From contig NZ_JAFIQT010000003.1 in NCBI RefSeq assembly GCF_017355935.1, forward strand, positions 255,450 to 319,449: a stretch of 64,000 bases of DNA, in the 5' to 3' direction. Origin of the DNA: Telluribacter humicola (GTDB taxonomy: Bacteria > Bacteroidota > Bacteroidia > Cytophagales > Spirosomataceae). Below, piece by piece: positions 28,423 through 37,666 of the stretch (its first letter is position 1; each line of letters starts with the position of its first letter). The notes beneath the pieces were generated by a model, which was not told the origin of the DNA, ran no database searches, and saw nothing but the letters and a program-made list of their open reading frames with translations. Position numbers and translations under genes: made by a program.

Positions 28423-29091
28423 TTAGTTTGTTACTTCTTTTCTGAGCTTATCCTTAAATACCTTTTTGAATTTGTCAAGTTTTGGCGCGACCACAAACGC
28501 GCAATATCCCTGCTCAGGATTATTAGCGAAGTAGTTTTGGTGGTAGGCTTCGGCCGGATAGAAAATCTCAGCTTTGGAAATCTCTGTTACAATAGGTTTT
28601 CCATAAGCTCCTGCCTTATCGAGCTCACGCCTGGCCTCTTCGGCCAGCTGCTTCTGCTCATCGTTATGGTAGTAAATTACCGAGCGGTACTGAGTACCTA
28701 TATCGTTACCCTGGCGGTTAAGTGTAGTAGGGTCATGGCTGCGGAAGAAGGCTTCCAGCAGATCGGCATAGCTGATCTTAGCCGGATCGTAGTTAAGCTG
28801 TACACACTCGGCATGGCCGGTGGTACCTTCGCATACGGCACGGTATGAAGGGTTAGGCACCTGTCCCCCCGAATAGCCCGATACTACATTATATACTCCA
28901 TCCAGTGACTCAAAAACGGCCTCCGTACACCAGAAACAGCCCGTCCCGAAGGTGGCTGTTTCCAGACCGGCCGCGTTAGCAGTAGGTTCGTTATTCATTT
29001 TTCTCTTTTGGTTTTTGTTTGACTGAGCATAAGACACTACTGTAACCAGGTTCAGTAGCGTAAGCGTGAAAATCAGGAGGGTTGTTTTCAT
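28423..29091 (-). CDS. msrA: Peptide-methionine (S)-S-oxide reductase, exported form
   Basis: The 222-aa enzyme reduces methionine S-sulfoxide in proteins. The catalytic Cys is in ATFGTGCFWCTEAVFES; GTQYRSVIYYHNDEQ and AEAYHQNYFANNPEQGYC are conserved blocks, the last Cys being a likely resolving residue. The first about 22 residues (MKTTLLIFTLTLLNLVTVVSYAQ) form a signal peptide, so this copy acts in the periplasm. A second Met at residue 32 could give a cytosolic form. Confidence 0.95.
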   Translation of the reverse strand: MKTTLLIFTLTLLNLVTVVSYAQSNKNQKRKMNNEPTANAAGLETATFGTGCFWCTEAVFESLDGVYNVVSGYSGGQVPNPSYRAVCEGTTGHAECVQLNYDPAKISYADLLEAFFRSHDPTTLNRQGNDIGTQYRSVIYYHNDEQKQLAEEARRELDKAGAYGKPIVTEISKAEIFYPAEAYHQNYFANNPEQGYCAFVVAPKLDKFKKVFKDKLRKEVTN

Positions 29092-29186
29092 CCGAACTAT
29101 GTTGTTCTTTTGGTCCGATATATAAATGAACGTTTCGTAACAGCGGAAAGTTTATCTGCCTGACTACCGACTCTATTGCCATCATC

Positions 29187-29729
29187 ATGACCTATCTTCA
29201 CGTCAAAGCTCTGCATATTATATTTGTAGTAAGCTGGTTTGCCGGCCTGTTTTATATGCCCCGCCTGTTTGTGTACCATACGGAGGCACAGGAGCTTCCC
29301 GAGCAAGGACGTAACGTCCTGTTCACTCAGTTTATCAAGATGGAAAAGCTCCTCTGGAACGCGATCATGGTACCTGCTATGTGGCTGACCCTCATTACCG
29401 GCGCTACGATGCTGTACCTGACCCCCGACTGGCTCACCCAGGGCTGGATGCAGCTTAAACTGGCTTTTGTGGGGGGCTTGCTGGTATATCATCTCTATAC
29501 CCACAAACTATTGCTGGAGATACGCCGCGGTCACTTTCGGTTTTCCTCCCTCAAGCTGCGCCTCTGGAACGAGGTCGCTACCATCTTTCTTTTTTCTATT
29601 GTATTTCTGGTCGTACTCAAGAATACCCTCGACTGGATCTGGGGCGTAATGGGGCTCATTGCCTTCGCGGTACTCATTATGTCCGCGGTACGAATCGCTA
29701 AGAAGGTGCGGGAGAAGAAACAGGGATAG
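29187..29729 (+). CDS. hemJ: HemJ-like protoporphyrinogen IX oxidase
   Basis: The 180-aa membrane protein has four to five helices. The N-terminal YLHVKALHIIFVVSWFAGLFYMPRLFVYH carries the conserved heme-ligand His and Arg of HemJ. The conserved WLTQGWMQLKLAFV region follows. HemJ oxidises protoporphyrinogen IX to protoporphyrin IX in organisms lacking HemY/HemG. The length fits. It is convergent with the GAF-PAS gene only 12 bp away. Confidence 0.88.
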   Translation: MTYLHVKALHIIFVVSWFAGLFYMPRLFVYHTEAQELPEQGRNVLFTQFIKMEKLLWNAIMVPAMWLTLITGATMLYLTPDWLTQGWMQLKLAFVGGLLVYHLYTHKLLLEIRRGHFRFSSLKLRLWNEVATIFLFSIVFLVVLKNTLDWIWGVMGLIAFAVLIMSAVRIAKKVREKKQG

Positions 29730-29741
29730 TACCAGCGGCTT

Positions 29742-30848
29742 TTAGTTGCTCTCTTTTTTCTTTTCCCTTAGTATATGGTAGTCATCGTTGAGCTGCCGCG
29801 TATACTCGTCCAGTTCATCGGCTACAGCCTTCAGCATATTGATGTACTCTTTCTGCGTTTCTTCATCCAGGCCGTAGTCCTGAATAATGGTTACAAGATT
29901 GACCATATTGGCTATAGGCTTGCGCAGAACATGTGAAATATCGAACAAGATTTGCTCAAGAGTGCGTGAGTACTCTTTCCTCTCAGTTATATCCTGCAAG
30001 GTACCATACCAGGTGATAGCCCCTTGCCTGTTTCTTTCAAGGATCGAATCTGCAAAATGCCAGGTAGTCTTACCACTATCAGAAAGGATCCGGAACTCTA
30101 CCTTCCATATATCCTTCTCCCGGAGCGCCTCACTGATACTCTTCTGAACAAGTACTACATCATCAGGATGAATAACCGAAAAAAACTGGTTTGGATAGGC
30201 TTCAAGCAACTGAGGAGTAAGCCTGGAATGTACATTCGCAATTCCTTTGCTTATAAATGAAAAAGACATTTTGCCTGATTCATTTATTTCAAACTGAAAA
30301 ATAACACCAGGTACATAGTCCGTTAGCTTTTTTAATCTGGCGGCATCAGATCCTATTTTATCAGCCTGCTCTATAATCAGCCTCCTCCTTTCCAGCAGAG
30401 ACATCGCTTTTTTAGCAAGCAGTTGTAAGGCTTTCTTTTGAAAATCCGAGAGACAACGGGGCTTGTCATCAATGATGCATAAAGTACCTAAAACTGCCCC
30501 TTGTGGCGTTTCGATAGGAGCACCGGCATAGAAGCGGATGTTAGGGCTGTCCAACACGAGCGGATTATTTTTGAAGCGCTCGTCGTCAAGGGCATCGTTC
30601 ACCACCAACACCTCGTTGGGCGAATGCAGTGCATGCTGGCAGAATGAATTCTGCCTGGGAGTTTCCTCAATGTCAATACCTACTTTAGCCTTTAACCACT
30701 GCCGCTTTTCGTCTACCAGTGATACCAGCGAGATAGGTGTGTTAAAGATAACCGATGCGATCTGAGCCAGCTCATCCAGCTCATCATCGGGCGGCGTATC
30801 CATTATATTATATTTTGACAACTCGAGCAGTCTTTCTTGTTCGGTCAT
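29742..30848 (-). CDS. GAF-PAS-HisKA protein lacking a kinase ATPase domain
   Basis: The 368-aa soluble protein has a GAF domain (about 25-155: NTPISLVSLVDEKRQWLKA, RFYAGAPIETPQGAVLGTLCIID), a PAS/PAC domain (about 175-295: WHFADSILERNRQGAITWYGTLQDITERK) and a histidine-kinase dimerisation helix pair (about 300-355) with H-box FDISHVLRKPIANM. It stops there: no N, G1 or G2 boxes. The convergent hemJ gene ends 12 bp away, so the ATPase domain was not merely cut off into a neighbouring frame. It may be a phosphotransfer or regulatory dimerisation partner; the role is inference. Confidence 0.82.
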   Translation of the reverse strand: MTEQERLLELSKYNIMDTPPDDELDELAQIASVIFNTPISLVSLVDEKRQWLKAKVGIDIEETPRQNSFCQHALHSPNEVLVVNDALDDERFKNNPLVLDSPNIRFYAGAPIETPQGAVLGTLCIIDDKPRCLSDFQKKALQLLAKKAMSLLERRRLIIEQADKIGSDAARLKKLTDYVPGVIFQFEINESGKMSFSFISKGIANVHSRLTPQLLEAYPNQFFSVIHPDDVVLVQKSISEALREKDIWKVEFRILSDSGKTTWHFADSILERNRQGAITWYGTLQDITERKEYSRTLEQILFDISHVLRKPIANMVNLVTIIQDYGLDEETQKEYINMLKAVADELDEYTRQLNDDYHILREKKKESN

Positions 30849-31157
30849 GGTTATGTGTGTTAGTGATCAATGCTGATAACAAGAGCTTTTGCCAGTAAAT
30901 AAATAGTACTATGTAAAAGATCACTGCACCTGACCATCTAACTAGTGCAGAACCTAATAACTACCACAGCTAAAATAAATCAGAAATACTGTACTACTAC
31001 CACCTTTAAGTAAGTAGCATACATTTCTAATTTAAATATAATTAGGTAAAAACGCTAAGGAAGACACTATACGTTCCAGATCAGGAACTTAGCGCAAGAA
31101 AGAAGCCGATCAGCTACGCCAGGATATGGGTATAGCCCTATTTACATTGTGGTAAAA
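30849..31157. other. Intergenic region between the GAF-PAS gene and tRNA-Leu
   Basis: About 300 bp, AT-rich, with no gene, repeat or clear promoter that I can support. Confidence 0.4.
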
Positions 31158-31203
31158 GCAAAAATCCTTCTAATTCCTGTTGCCAGTCCTTAGAAGGATT
31201 TTA
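31158..31203 (-). terminator. Terminator of tRNA-Leu
   Basis: AAAATCCTTCTAA (from 31161) pairs with TTAGAAGGATTTT (to 31202). On the minus strand, transcription from the tRNA passes the hairpin and enters a T-run. Confidence 0.75.
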
Positions 31204-31207
31204 TGTG

Positions 31208-31291
31208 TACCGAAGGCGGGACTCGAACCCGCACAGGGCAACCCCCACACGCCCCTGAAACGTGCGTGTCTACCAATTCCACCACTTCGGC
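31208..31291 (-). tRNA. tRNA-Leu (anticodon CAG)
   Basis: The 84-nt minus-strand RNA starts GCCGAAGTGGTGGAAT. Acceptor arms GCCGAAG / CTTCGGT pair fully (one G-U). The anticodon stem CACGT / GCGTG encloses loop TTCAGGG, giving anticodon CAG (Leu, CUG). A long variable arm, expected of class II tRNA, and the T-loop GGTTCGAGTCC are present. The 3' CCA is not encoded. Confidence 0.96.
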
Positions 31292-31407
31292 GTACCACGT
31301 TTTGAGAGTGCAAATATACAGTAACAAATTTTAATTAAACAAGAGGTCAGCCGCTGTAAATGCAGAAAAATTATTACAAACTAACTACCCTCCTCTTTCT
31401 CAACCTA

Positions 31408-32805
31408 CTATACAGTTACGCTTTCATACAGGTCCGGGATATGCACCGTACCGAAGCCAGCCTTCTCCAGCTTAAGCTTAAAGGCTACCTGCGTTTCGTA
31501 CTCCCCGTGTACCAGAAATACCTGCCTCACCCGCTCAGGATCCTGGCAGGACAGGTACTCGATCATCTCATTATAGTCGCCATGAGCCGAGAAGGAGTCC
31601 ATCACCTCTACCCGGGCCTTTACTGAAACGGTGTCTCCAAAGATCTTTACTTCTTCATCACCCCGCTTCAGAGCTCCCCCCAGCGTGTTGGGAGCGCTAT
31701 AACCTACAATCAAGACGGTCGTACTGGGATTTTCTATGTTGTTCCGGATGTGGTGCTTGATGCGACCTGCCTCGGCCATGCCGGATGACGATATTATGAT
31801 ACAAGGTTCTTCACGCTGGTTCAGCGCCTTGGAGTCGGCTACATCCGAGATGTAGTGCAGGTACGGAAAAGCAAAGGCATCGCCGTCCTTCTCGATGTAG
31901 TCCAATATATCCGGATTAAAGTAGTCGCTGTTTTCCTGCATGACCCGCGTAGCCCGTACCGCCAAGGGGCTATCGATGTACACCGGCAGCCGGGGTAGCT
32001 TGCCCTCACTGGACAACTGGTCAAGGGCATAGATCAGCTCCTGGGTACGGTCAACGGCAAAGGCCGGAATGAGGAGCTTGCCGCGTCGCTCTACGCAGGT
32101 ATCGTGTACGATCCGGAGCAGGTGGGCCTTCATATCCGGCTGAGGCTCGTGCTGCCGGTTACCATAGGTAGACTCACAGATAATATAATCAGCCTGCGGA
32201 AAGGGCTCGGGACCATTCAGTATATTGTCATTAGGTCTACCAATGTCGCCCGTAAAGGTGAGCTTTTTAAAAGTACCTGCGTCCGGGATGGTCAGATGCA
32301 CCGCCGCGCTGCCCAGCAGGTGTCCAGCATCCGTAAAGAAGGCTTCTACCTCATCATCACCCAGATGAAAAGACTGGTGGTACTGCACAGGCTGGAACTG
32401 GCTCAGGGCCCGCTCGGCGTCCTGCGCGTTATAGAGTAGTTCCAGCTCGGGCCGTCCCTGCTTGCGACGGCGCTTGTTGATGCGCTCCGTGTCCTTCTCC
32501 TGAATATAGGCGCTATCCAGGAGCATGAGCCGGCACAGATCAGCCGTGGCGGAAGTGCAGTAGATGGGTCCCTTAAATCCCTGGCGAACCAGCCGGGGAA
32601 TCAGTCCCGAGTGATCGATATGGGCGTGCGAAAGAATCAGATAGCCTATTTCTGAAGCTTCAAAACCAAAGTTCTGGTTGAACTCATCCGTCTGTATTCC
32701 CTGAAACAGTCCACAATCCAGCAGTATTCGCGTACCGCGTTCGGTCGTGATAAGGTGCTTACTGCCGGTGACAGTCCGGGCGGCTCCAAAAAACTGGATT
32801 TGCAT
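31408..32805 (-). CDS. Metallo-beta-lactamase/beta-CASP ribonuclease-like protein
   Basis: The 465-aa protein has the zinc motif LSHAHIDHSGLIPRL (HxHxDH), a second His in TDAGHLLGSAAV and FTGDIGRPN. The beta-CASP domain has DSPLAVRAT and ends with the RMM motifs SSSGMAEAGRIKHH and DSFSAHGDYNEM. This is the CPSF73-like group of RNA-processing nucleases (YsdC/ElaC-distinct). It starts 40 bp after hpt ends, so the two are likely co-transcribed. Confidence 0.92.
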   Translation of the reverse strand: MQIQFFGAARTVTGSKHLITTERGTRILLDCGLFQGIQTDEFNQNFGFEASEIGYLILSHAHIDHSGLIPRLVRQGFKGPIYCTSATADLCRLMLLDSAYIQEKDTERINKRRRKQGRPELELLYNAQDAERALSQFQPVQYHQSFHLGDDEVEAFFTDAGHLLGSAAVHLTIPDAGTFKKLTFTGDIGRPNDNILNGPEPFPQADYIICESTYGNRQHEPQPDMKAHLLRIVHDTCVERRGKLLIPAFAVDRTQELIYALDQLSSEGKLPRLPVYIDSPLAVRATRVMQENSDYFNPDILDYIEKDGDAFAFPYLHYISDVADSKALNQREEPCIIISSSGMAEAGRIKHHIRNNIENPSTTVLIVGYSAPNTLGGALKRGDEEVKIFGDTVSVKARVEVMDSFSAHGDYNEMIEYLSCQDPERVRQVFLVHGEYETQVAFKLKLEKAGFGTVHIPDLYESVTV

Positions 32806-32845
32806 GCGAATGAAAGATTTAGAATGAACATTGTTCTACATAACC

Positions 32846-33376
32846 CTACTCAGCCAGTACATATATAGCATCCAGGTTACGTCCTAGGCCGTCATAGTCT
32901 AGGCCGTACCCCACTACAAACCGGTTTTGGATCTCAAACCCAACGTAGCGGAGATCAATAGCTATCTTCTGAGCCTCCGGTTTATGCAGCAGCGTTACCA
33001 CCTCTACGGAGGCCGCTTCCTGTGCTTTTAGCTGACTGATCAGCTGGCTCATGGTCAGGCCAGTATCCACAATATCTTCTATTACGATTACCTCCCGGCC
33101 CTGCACCGCTTCCGCCAGTCCCAGTATCTGTTTTACCTTCCCCGTCGACTGGGTCTGCTCGTAGGAAGCCAGCTTGATGAACGATATTTCGCAGAGTACA
33201 TCCACGCCTTTGAGCAGGTCCGACGCAAACATAAAAGCCCCGTTGAGTACCACTACAAACAGCGGGTTCCGGCCTTTATAATCACGGCTAATGTCCCTTC
33301 CCATATCCACAATACGCTGATTCAGAGCTTCTCTCTCAATGAACGGCGCAAAAACTTTGTCTTTAACAGTAACCAT
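32846..33376 (-). CDS. hpt: Hypoxanthine phosphoribosyltransferase
   Basis: The 176-aa purine salvage enzyme makes IMP/GMP from hypoxanthine/guanine and PRPP. The PRPP-binding loop is VIVIEDIVDTGLTMSQL; the flexible loop region SFIKLASYEQTQSTGKV and the C-terminal VGFEIQNRFVVGYGLDY (base binding) are typical. The length is normal. It is followed by the beta-CASP gene on the same strand. Confidence 0.95.
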   Translation of the reverse strand: MVTVKDKVFAPFIEREALNQRIVDMGRDISRDYKGRNPLFVVVLNGAFMFASDLLKGVDVLCEISFIKLASYEQTQSTGKVKQILGLAEAVQGREVIVIEDIVDTGLTMSQLISQLKAQEAASVEVVTLLHKPEAQKIAIDLRYVGFEIQNRFVVGYGLDYDGLGRNLDAIYVLAE

Positions 33377-33486
33377 ACCTTTTATAAGAAGGGGGCCAAA
33401 TTAATCTATTTTTCAAAAACCCGTCCCCTGCCAAACGTAAATCTCAAATCTAACGTTACTTGGTCAGATTTCCGGAACACCAAAAA

Positions 33487-34716
33487 ATGAAAAGACTGAA
33501 AAACCTGTTAATCCTCCTGTTTGTCGTTCTTATTGCCCTGCCTAAGGCCCAGGCTCAGTTATACTCCTCGGCCGATCTGGACAAGAATTACGACATGCTC
33601 CTGAAAAACCCCGGTGTGCAGATAGAGGCCACTGAGGCTATTAACCTTTTGTATAACTATAAGTTTGACGAAGCTGATAAAGAGTTTCGCTGGCTTAAGT
33701 ACCGTTACCCCAACCATCCCATGCCGCACTTCCTGATGGGTCTGGCTGAGTGGTGGAAGATTGTACCTAATACCGAGAATACTGCCTACGACGACCGGCT
33801 GATTGCCCAGATGGACTCTAGCATAGCACTGGCCGAAAAGCTGTATGATGAAAGAGACAATAAAGTAGAGCCGGCTTTCTTTCTGGCGGCTTCGTACGCC
33901 TTCAAAGCAAGGCTGTATTCGGAGCGCAAGATGTGGACGAAGGCAACCCTGGCCGGCAAGAGCTCGCTGAAGTACATGGATCAGTCTAAGGGCAACGCTG
34001 AGCTGAGCCCGGAGCTGCTGTTTGGCGATGGCATCTATAACTACTACGCGGAGTGGATCCCGAAGGAGTACCCCCTGCTCAAGCCTATCCTGGTGTTTTT
34101 TCCCAAGGGTAACAAGAAGCTCGGTGCCCAACAACTGGAGAAGGTAGCCAACAATGCCTTCTATACCCGCGTGGAGGCCCGGTACTTTCTGCTGCAGATT
34201 TACAGCATGGAGAATGAATACGGCAAAGCCTACGACATGGCCAAGTACATGTGGCAGACTTTCCCGGACAACCCTTACTTCGAAAGGTACTTCTGCCGTA
34301 CGGCTTTCGTAACGGGCCACATGGCCGAAGCACAGCAGGCCGCCTCCAACATTCTGGACAAGATCAACCGCCGCATGCCGGGCTACGAAGGCGTTAGCGG
34401 ACGCAACGCGGCCTACGTACTGGCCTACTACAACCATAACCACTTCCGCAACTATGACGAAGCCAAGAAGTACTACCAGCAGGCCATTAACTACTCAGTG
34501 CAGACTAAGTCACTCAATGCCGGGTACTACGTATCGTCCCTGCTGGGACTGGGCAAAGTAGCCGAAGTCGAAAAAGACTTCGACGAAGCTCAGCGCTACT
34601 ACAAGCTGGCGCTGGACAAGGCTGATCGAAAGTCGAGCCAGCACGACGAAGCCAAAAAGGCCATCGACAGCCTTAAGAAGGCCCGCCGCGACGCCCGCCG
34701 TAACCGCAGGAAATGA
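33487..34716 (+). CDS. Secreted TPR-like protein, 409 aa
   Basis: The start at 33487 gives a clean signal peptide, MKRLKNLLILLFVVLIALPK, cut near AQA. The mature protein is helical with TPR-type units (EADKEFRWLKYRYPNHPMPHF, YFLLQIYSMENEYGKAYDMA, AKKYYQQAINYSVQ, AQRYYKLALDKADRK) and a basic tail ending ARRNRRK. It is probably periplasmic and probably protein-binding; no enzymatic motif is seen. It is followed by heptamer repeats and a strong terminator. Confidence 0.8.
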   Translation: MKRLKNLLILLFVVLIALPKAQAQLYSSADLDKNYDMLLKNPGVQIEATEAINLLYNYKFDEADKEFRWLKYRYPNHPMPHFLMGLAEWWKIVPNTENTAYDDRLIAQMDSSIALAEKLYDERDNKVEPAFFLAASYAFKARLYSERKMWTKATLAGKSSLKYMDQSKGNAELSPELLFGDGIYNYYAEWIPKEYPLLKPILVFFPKGNKKLGAQQLEKVANNAFYTRVEARYFLLQIYSMENEYGKAYDMAKYMWQTFPDNPYFERYFCRTAFVTGHMAEAQQAASNILDKINRRMPGYEGVSGRNAAYVLAYYNHNHFRNYDEAKKYYQQAINYSVQTKSLNAGYYVSSLLGLGKVAEVEKDFDEAQRYYKLALDKADRKSSQHDEAKKAIDSLKKARRDARRNRRK

Positions 34717-34720
34717 GGTG

Positions 34721-34755
34721 CTAGTGATTAGCTATTAGTTGTTAGCTATTAGTAT
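34721..34755 (+). repeat. Heptamer array, TTAGCTA/TTAGTTG type
   Basis: Five 7-nt units in tandem: CTAGTGA, TTAGCTA, TTAGTTG, TTAGCTA, TTAGTAT. The same family occurs at 49803-49837 (reverse) and 57480-57507. Confidence 0.8.
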
Positions 34756-34779
34756 CTTCTTTCATCAAACAAGTTAATA

Positions 34780-34823
34780 TATACAAGAAAGCCCCGCCAG
34801 TTCTGGCGGGGCTTTCTTGTATA
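34780..34823. terminator. Bidirectional terminator
   Basis: Perfect 21-bp arms (34780-34800 / 34803-34823, core AAGAAAGCCCCGCCAG) lie between convergent genes. Confidence 0.85.
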
Positions 34824-34856
34824 AAGAATCAAATGCTATGAGCGGCTCTTATCAAT

Positions 34857-35330
34857 TCAGGGAATGGGCATGGTCTTGCTTTCCTTGAAGGTCGACAGGA
34901 TCACCATCGTTTGGGTACTGGCTACCTCTTCAATTTCATTGATCTTTTCCAGCATCAGTTTCTGATAGGTACTTATATCCTTTGAAATCACCTTGATCAG
35001 GAAGTCCCCGGTCCCGGTGATGTGGTGGCATTCGATAATTTCAGGTATTGAATTTACTTTCTCGACGAATGACTCCGTAACGGCTTTCTTATGACCCACC
35101 AGCGAAATTTGTACAAAGGTGGTAACCCCTAAGCCTACTTTCTCGGGATCCAGCTGCGCATGGTAACTTTTGATTATACCCGACTGCTCAAGCTTTTTGA
35201 CACGCTCCAGGGTAGGAGCTGGCGAAAGTCCAATTTCTTTGGAAAGCTGAGCGTTCGTAATCTTGGCATTTGACTGCAGAATCTCAAGTACTTTACGATC
35301 TATATGATCGAGTTTCAATGTGGAAGACAT
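34857..35330 (-). CDS. Lrp/AsnC-family transcriptional regulator
   Basis: The 157-aa regulator has an N-terminal winged helix (LDHIDRKVLEILQSNAKI, then the recognition helix LSKEIGLSPAPTLERVKKLEQSGII) and a C-terminal RAM/AsnC ligand domain (TTFVQISLV, ECHHITGTGDFLIKVISKD). These proteins sense amino acids as octamers. The divergent EamA-type exporter gene 319 bp away is a natural candidate target, by position only. Confidence 0.95.
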   Translation of the reverse strand: MSSTLKLDHIDRKVLEILQSNAKITNAQLSKEIGLSPAPTLERVKKLEQSGIIKSYHAQLDPEKVGLGVTTFVQISLVGHKKAVTESFVEKVNSIPEIIECHHITGTGDFLIKVISKDISTYQKLMLEKINEIEEVASTQTMVILSTFKESKTMPIP

Positions 35331-35649
35331 CTCTCTATTAATGATTTATATGCTATCTGGTTTTGCTCCGCAAAGCTACTCAGATTCCCGAATATTATTA
35401 CAAAAAAATACTGAATATTTGTTGTCCTATAAAATTATCGTAGGCAAATGCCTGCTTTCACCTTTAAATATTAGGTTTAGGCAATTATATACCTAATCCT
35501 TTCAGTAGGTTAATTTGGCTCCGAACCGGCTGGTTCGGCCCCAATGTACGCCCGGTGCAACTATGAGTTACATGACAGTATGGATTGATTAGATATCTAT
35601 GAATATAGGTCGTGCCCCAAATTTCATGCTGTTGCAGTCCAACTAGTAA
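35331..35649. promoter_or_regulatory. Divergent intergenic region with lrp-side promoter
   Basis: On the minus strand TAGCTTTG (35371-35378) matches the -7 box, with TTG (35401-35403) 22 nt upstream, slightly wide. Nothing certain is seen on the plus strand side. Confidence 0.4.
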
Positions 35650-36564
35650 ATGTCTACTATTGTATATATGTCGGTATCTGCACTACTATCTGTCACTACA
35701 GCCCTGGCTATCGTGGTACGAATCATAGCCAATCCGCTTTCCAACGTCTTCCAGAAACAACTGACCGCTCAGGCCGCGCACCCGCTTTTCATTACTACCA
35801 CTACCTTTGGCTTTCTGAGCCTCCTGTGCCTGATCTTTTCTCTACCACTCCATTTGCTGAGTCTTTCCCCAGCCTTCTGGACTATCATGCTGACTGTCGG
35901 GCTGCTGTCTGCGGCTGGAAACGCCCTTCTCGTCAAGGCACTCCAGCTGGGGGATCTTTCCGTACTGGGACCTATCAATGCCTATAAATCAGTAGTGAGT
36001 ATTATATTGGGTATCGCGCTCCTGGGCGAAGTACCCGGCTGGCTGGGCATAGCCGGGGTCCTGTGCATCATAGCAGGCAGCTATTTTGTACTGGATGCGG
36101 GCGCTACGGGTCAGTGGTCGTGGGCACTACTCCACCAGCCCGAGATCCGCTACCGGTTGGCGGCTCTGGTATGTACCGCTACCGAAGCAGTCTTTATCAA
36201 GAAAGCCGTGCTGCTTTCGTCCCCGACCATCGCGTTTGTCTTCTGGTGTACCCTGGGGTTTATAGTCTCCCTGCTCTGGGTAGCCGTTGCACTGCGCCAC
36301 CAGTGGCGGCAGCAACTAGCGCTGGTAGCAACCCACCGACGTACGTACCTGCTGCTATTCCTGTCGGTGGGGCTGATGCAGCTTTCCACCAACTTTGCCT
36401 TTGAGGGCATTCAGGTGGGGTATGCGCTGGCCCTGTTTCAGCTATCGGCGGTTCTCAGCGTGCTGTTTGGCTACCGGTTCTTTCAGGAAACGCACATCCG
36501 TCGCAAGCTCCTGGGAGCTTTTATCATGGTCGCCGGCGCCGTACTGATTACCCTGGCTCCCTAA
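35650..36564 (+). CDS. EamA/DMT-type transporter
   Basis: The 304-aa protein has ten hydrophobic helices in two similar halves. The first half ends with LSVLGPINAYKSVVSIILGIALLGEVPGW, and the second with ALFQLSAVLSVLFGYRFFQETHIRRKLLGAFIM, the EamA repeat with Pro/Glu kinks. Members export amino acids or other small metabolites. The divergent Lrp regulator supports an amino-acid-related role but does not prove it. Confidence 0.85.
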   Translation: MSTIVYMSVSALLSVTTALAIVVRIIANPLSNVFQKQLTAQAAHPLFITTTTFGFLSLLCLIFSLPLHLLSLSPAFWTIMLTVGLLSAAGNALLVKALQLGDLSVLGPINAYKSVVSIILGIALLGEVPGWLGIAGVLCIIAGSYFVLDAGATGQWSWALLHQPEIRYRLAALVCTATEAVFIKKAVLLSSPTIAFVFWCTLGFIVSLLWVAVALRHQWRQQLALVATHRRTYLLLFLSVGLMQLSTNFAFEGIQVGYALALFQLSAVLSVLFGYRFFQETHIRRKLLGAFIMVAGAVLITLAP

Positions 36565-36570
36565 ATACCA

Positions 36571-36614
36571 GTAGCCCCTGCCGTACAGGACAGGTCCTAT
36601 TCGGCAGGGGCTAC
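36571..36614. terminator. Terminator between EamA and fcl genes
   Basis: A perfect 13-bp stem GTAGCCCCTGCCG / CGGCAGGGGCTAC (36571-36583 / 36602-36614) between convergent genes. Confidence 0.8.
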
Positions 36615-36631
36615 CTGAGTGATATTATATC

Positions 36632-37573
36632 TTACACCGCGTACTCTTCGATCTTCTGCAGGAAATCCTGATACGTAGCTTGTATTCCCTCTTCGAGGCC
36701 AATCCGGTGCTTCCAGCCCAATCCGTGCAGTTTGTTTACATCCATGAGCTTACGGGGCGTACCGTCGGGCTTATCAGTATTCCATTTTATCTCACCTTCG
36801 TAGCCTACCACATTCTGGATCAGCTCGGCCAGGGACTTGATGGTCACATCATCCCCTACTCCGATGTTGATCAGTTCCGGCTCGCTGTAGTGGTCCATCA
36901 GGTAGTAGCAGGCATCGGCCAGGTCGTCGGCGTGCAGGAACTCCCGCCGCGGCGAGCCCGTTCCCCATAGCTCTACGAACGGCTTACTATCTACCTTCGC
37001 CTCGTGGAACTTCCGGATCATGGCCGGCAGTACATGGGAATTATTCAGGTCGTAGTTGTCGTTAGGGCCGTACAGGTTGGTAGGCATTACGGATATAAAG
37101 TCGCAGCCGTACTGGCTCCGGTAGGCTTCACAAAGCTTAATGCCCGCAATCTTAGCTATGGCGTAGGGTTCGTTGGTAGGTTCCAGCAGACCGGTCAGCA
37201 GGTAGTCTTCGCGGAGTGGCTGGGGGGCCATCTTGGGATAGATACATGACGAGCCCAGGAAGAGGAGCTTCTTGACCCCTACGCGGTAAGCGCTGTCAAT
37301 CACGTTATTCTGAATCTGTAAGTTATCCAGTAGGAATTCGGCACGATAGATGTTATTAGCCATGATACCTCCTACCTTAGCCGCCGCCAGGAACACGTAC
37401 TCAGGGCGCTCGGCTTCAAAGAAATCATGAACGGCCTGCTGATCGCGCAGGTCCAGTTGGGATGAGGTACGAAACACAAAATTGGTATATCCTTCGGCCT
37501 GTAAGCGGCGCAGAATGGCTGAACCCACCATACCCCGGTGGCCGGCGATGTAGATTTTAGCGTTTTTTTCCAA
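36632..37573 (-). CDS. fcl: GDP-L-fucose synthase, first copy
   Basis: The 313-aa epimerase/reductase turns GDP-4-keto-6-deoxy-mannose into GDP-L-fucose. The NADP-binding [26 protein letters not shown], the Ser of GSSCIYPK and the Tyr-x-x-x-Lys of [10 protein letters not shown] are the SDR catalytic set. A second, clearly homologous copy sits in the capsule locus at 56534. This one stands alone, far from gmd. Confidence 0.95.
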   Translation of the reverse strand: MEKNAKIYIAGHRGMVGSAILRRLQAEGYTNFVFRTSSQLDLRDQQAVHDFFEAERPEYVFLAAAKVGGIMANNIYRAEFLLDNLQIQNNVIDSAYRVGVKKLLFLGSSCIYPKMAPQPLREDYLLTGLLEPTNEPYAIAKIAGIKLCEAYRSQYGCDFISVMPTNLYGPNDNYDLNNSHVLPAMIRKFHEAKVDSKPFVELWGTGSPRREFLHADDLADACYYLMDHYSEPELINIGVGDDVTIKSLAELIQNVVGYEGEIKWNTDKPDGTPRKLMDVNKLHGLGWKHRIGLEEGIQATYQDFLQKIEEYAV

Positions 37574-37666
37574 GGTGCAGAGAAGTTTGTTAATTTAGAG
37601 GTCAATAACCCGGAGGTCCGTTCGTTACAAATGTAACAATCTTGACCCGAAGAATCTGTTAATTTT

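Noticed and set aside
33559-34443. 294-codon open frame antisense to the secreted TPR-like protein gene
   Set aside because: It is a shadow of a GC-biased real gene; the composition is unlike a protein, with no signal or family motif.
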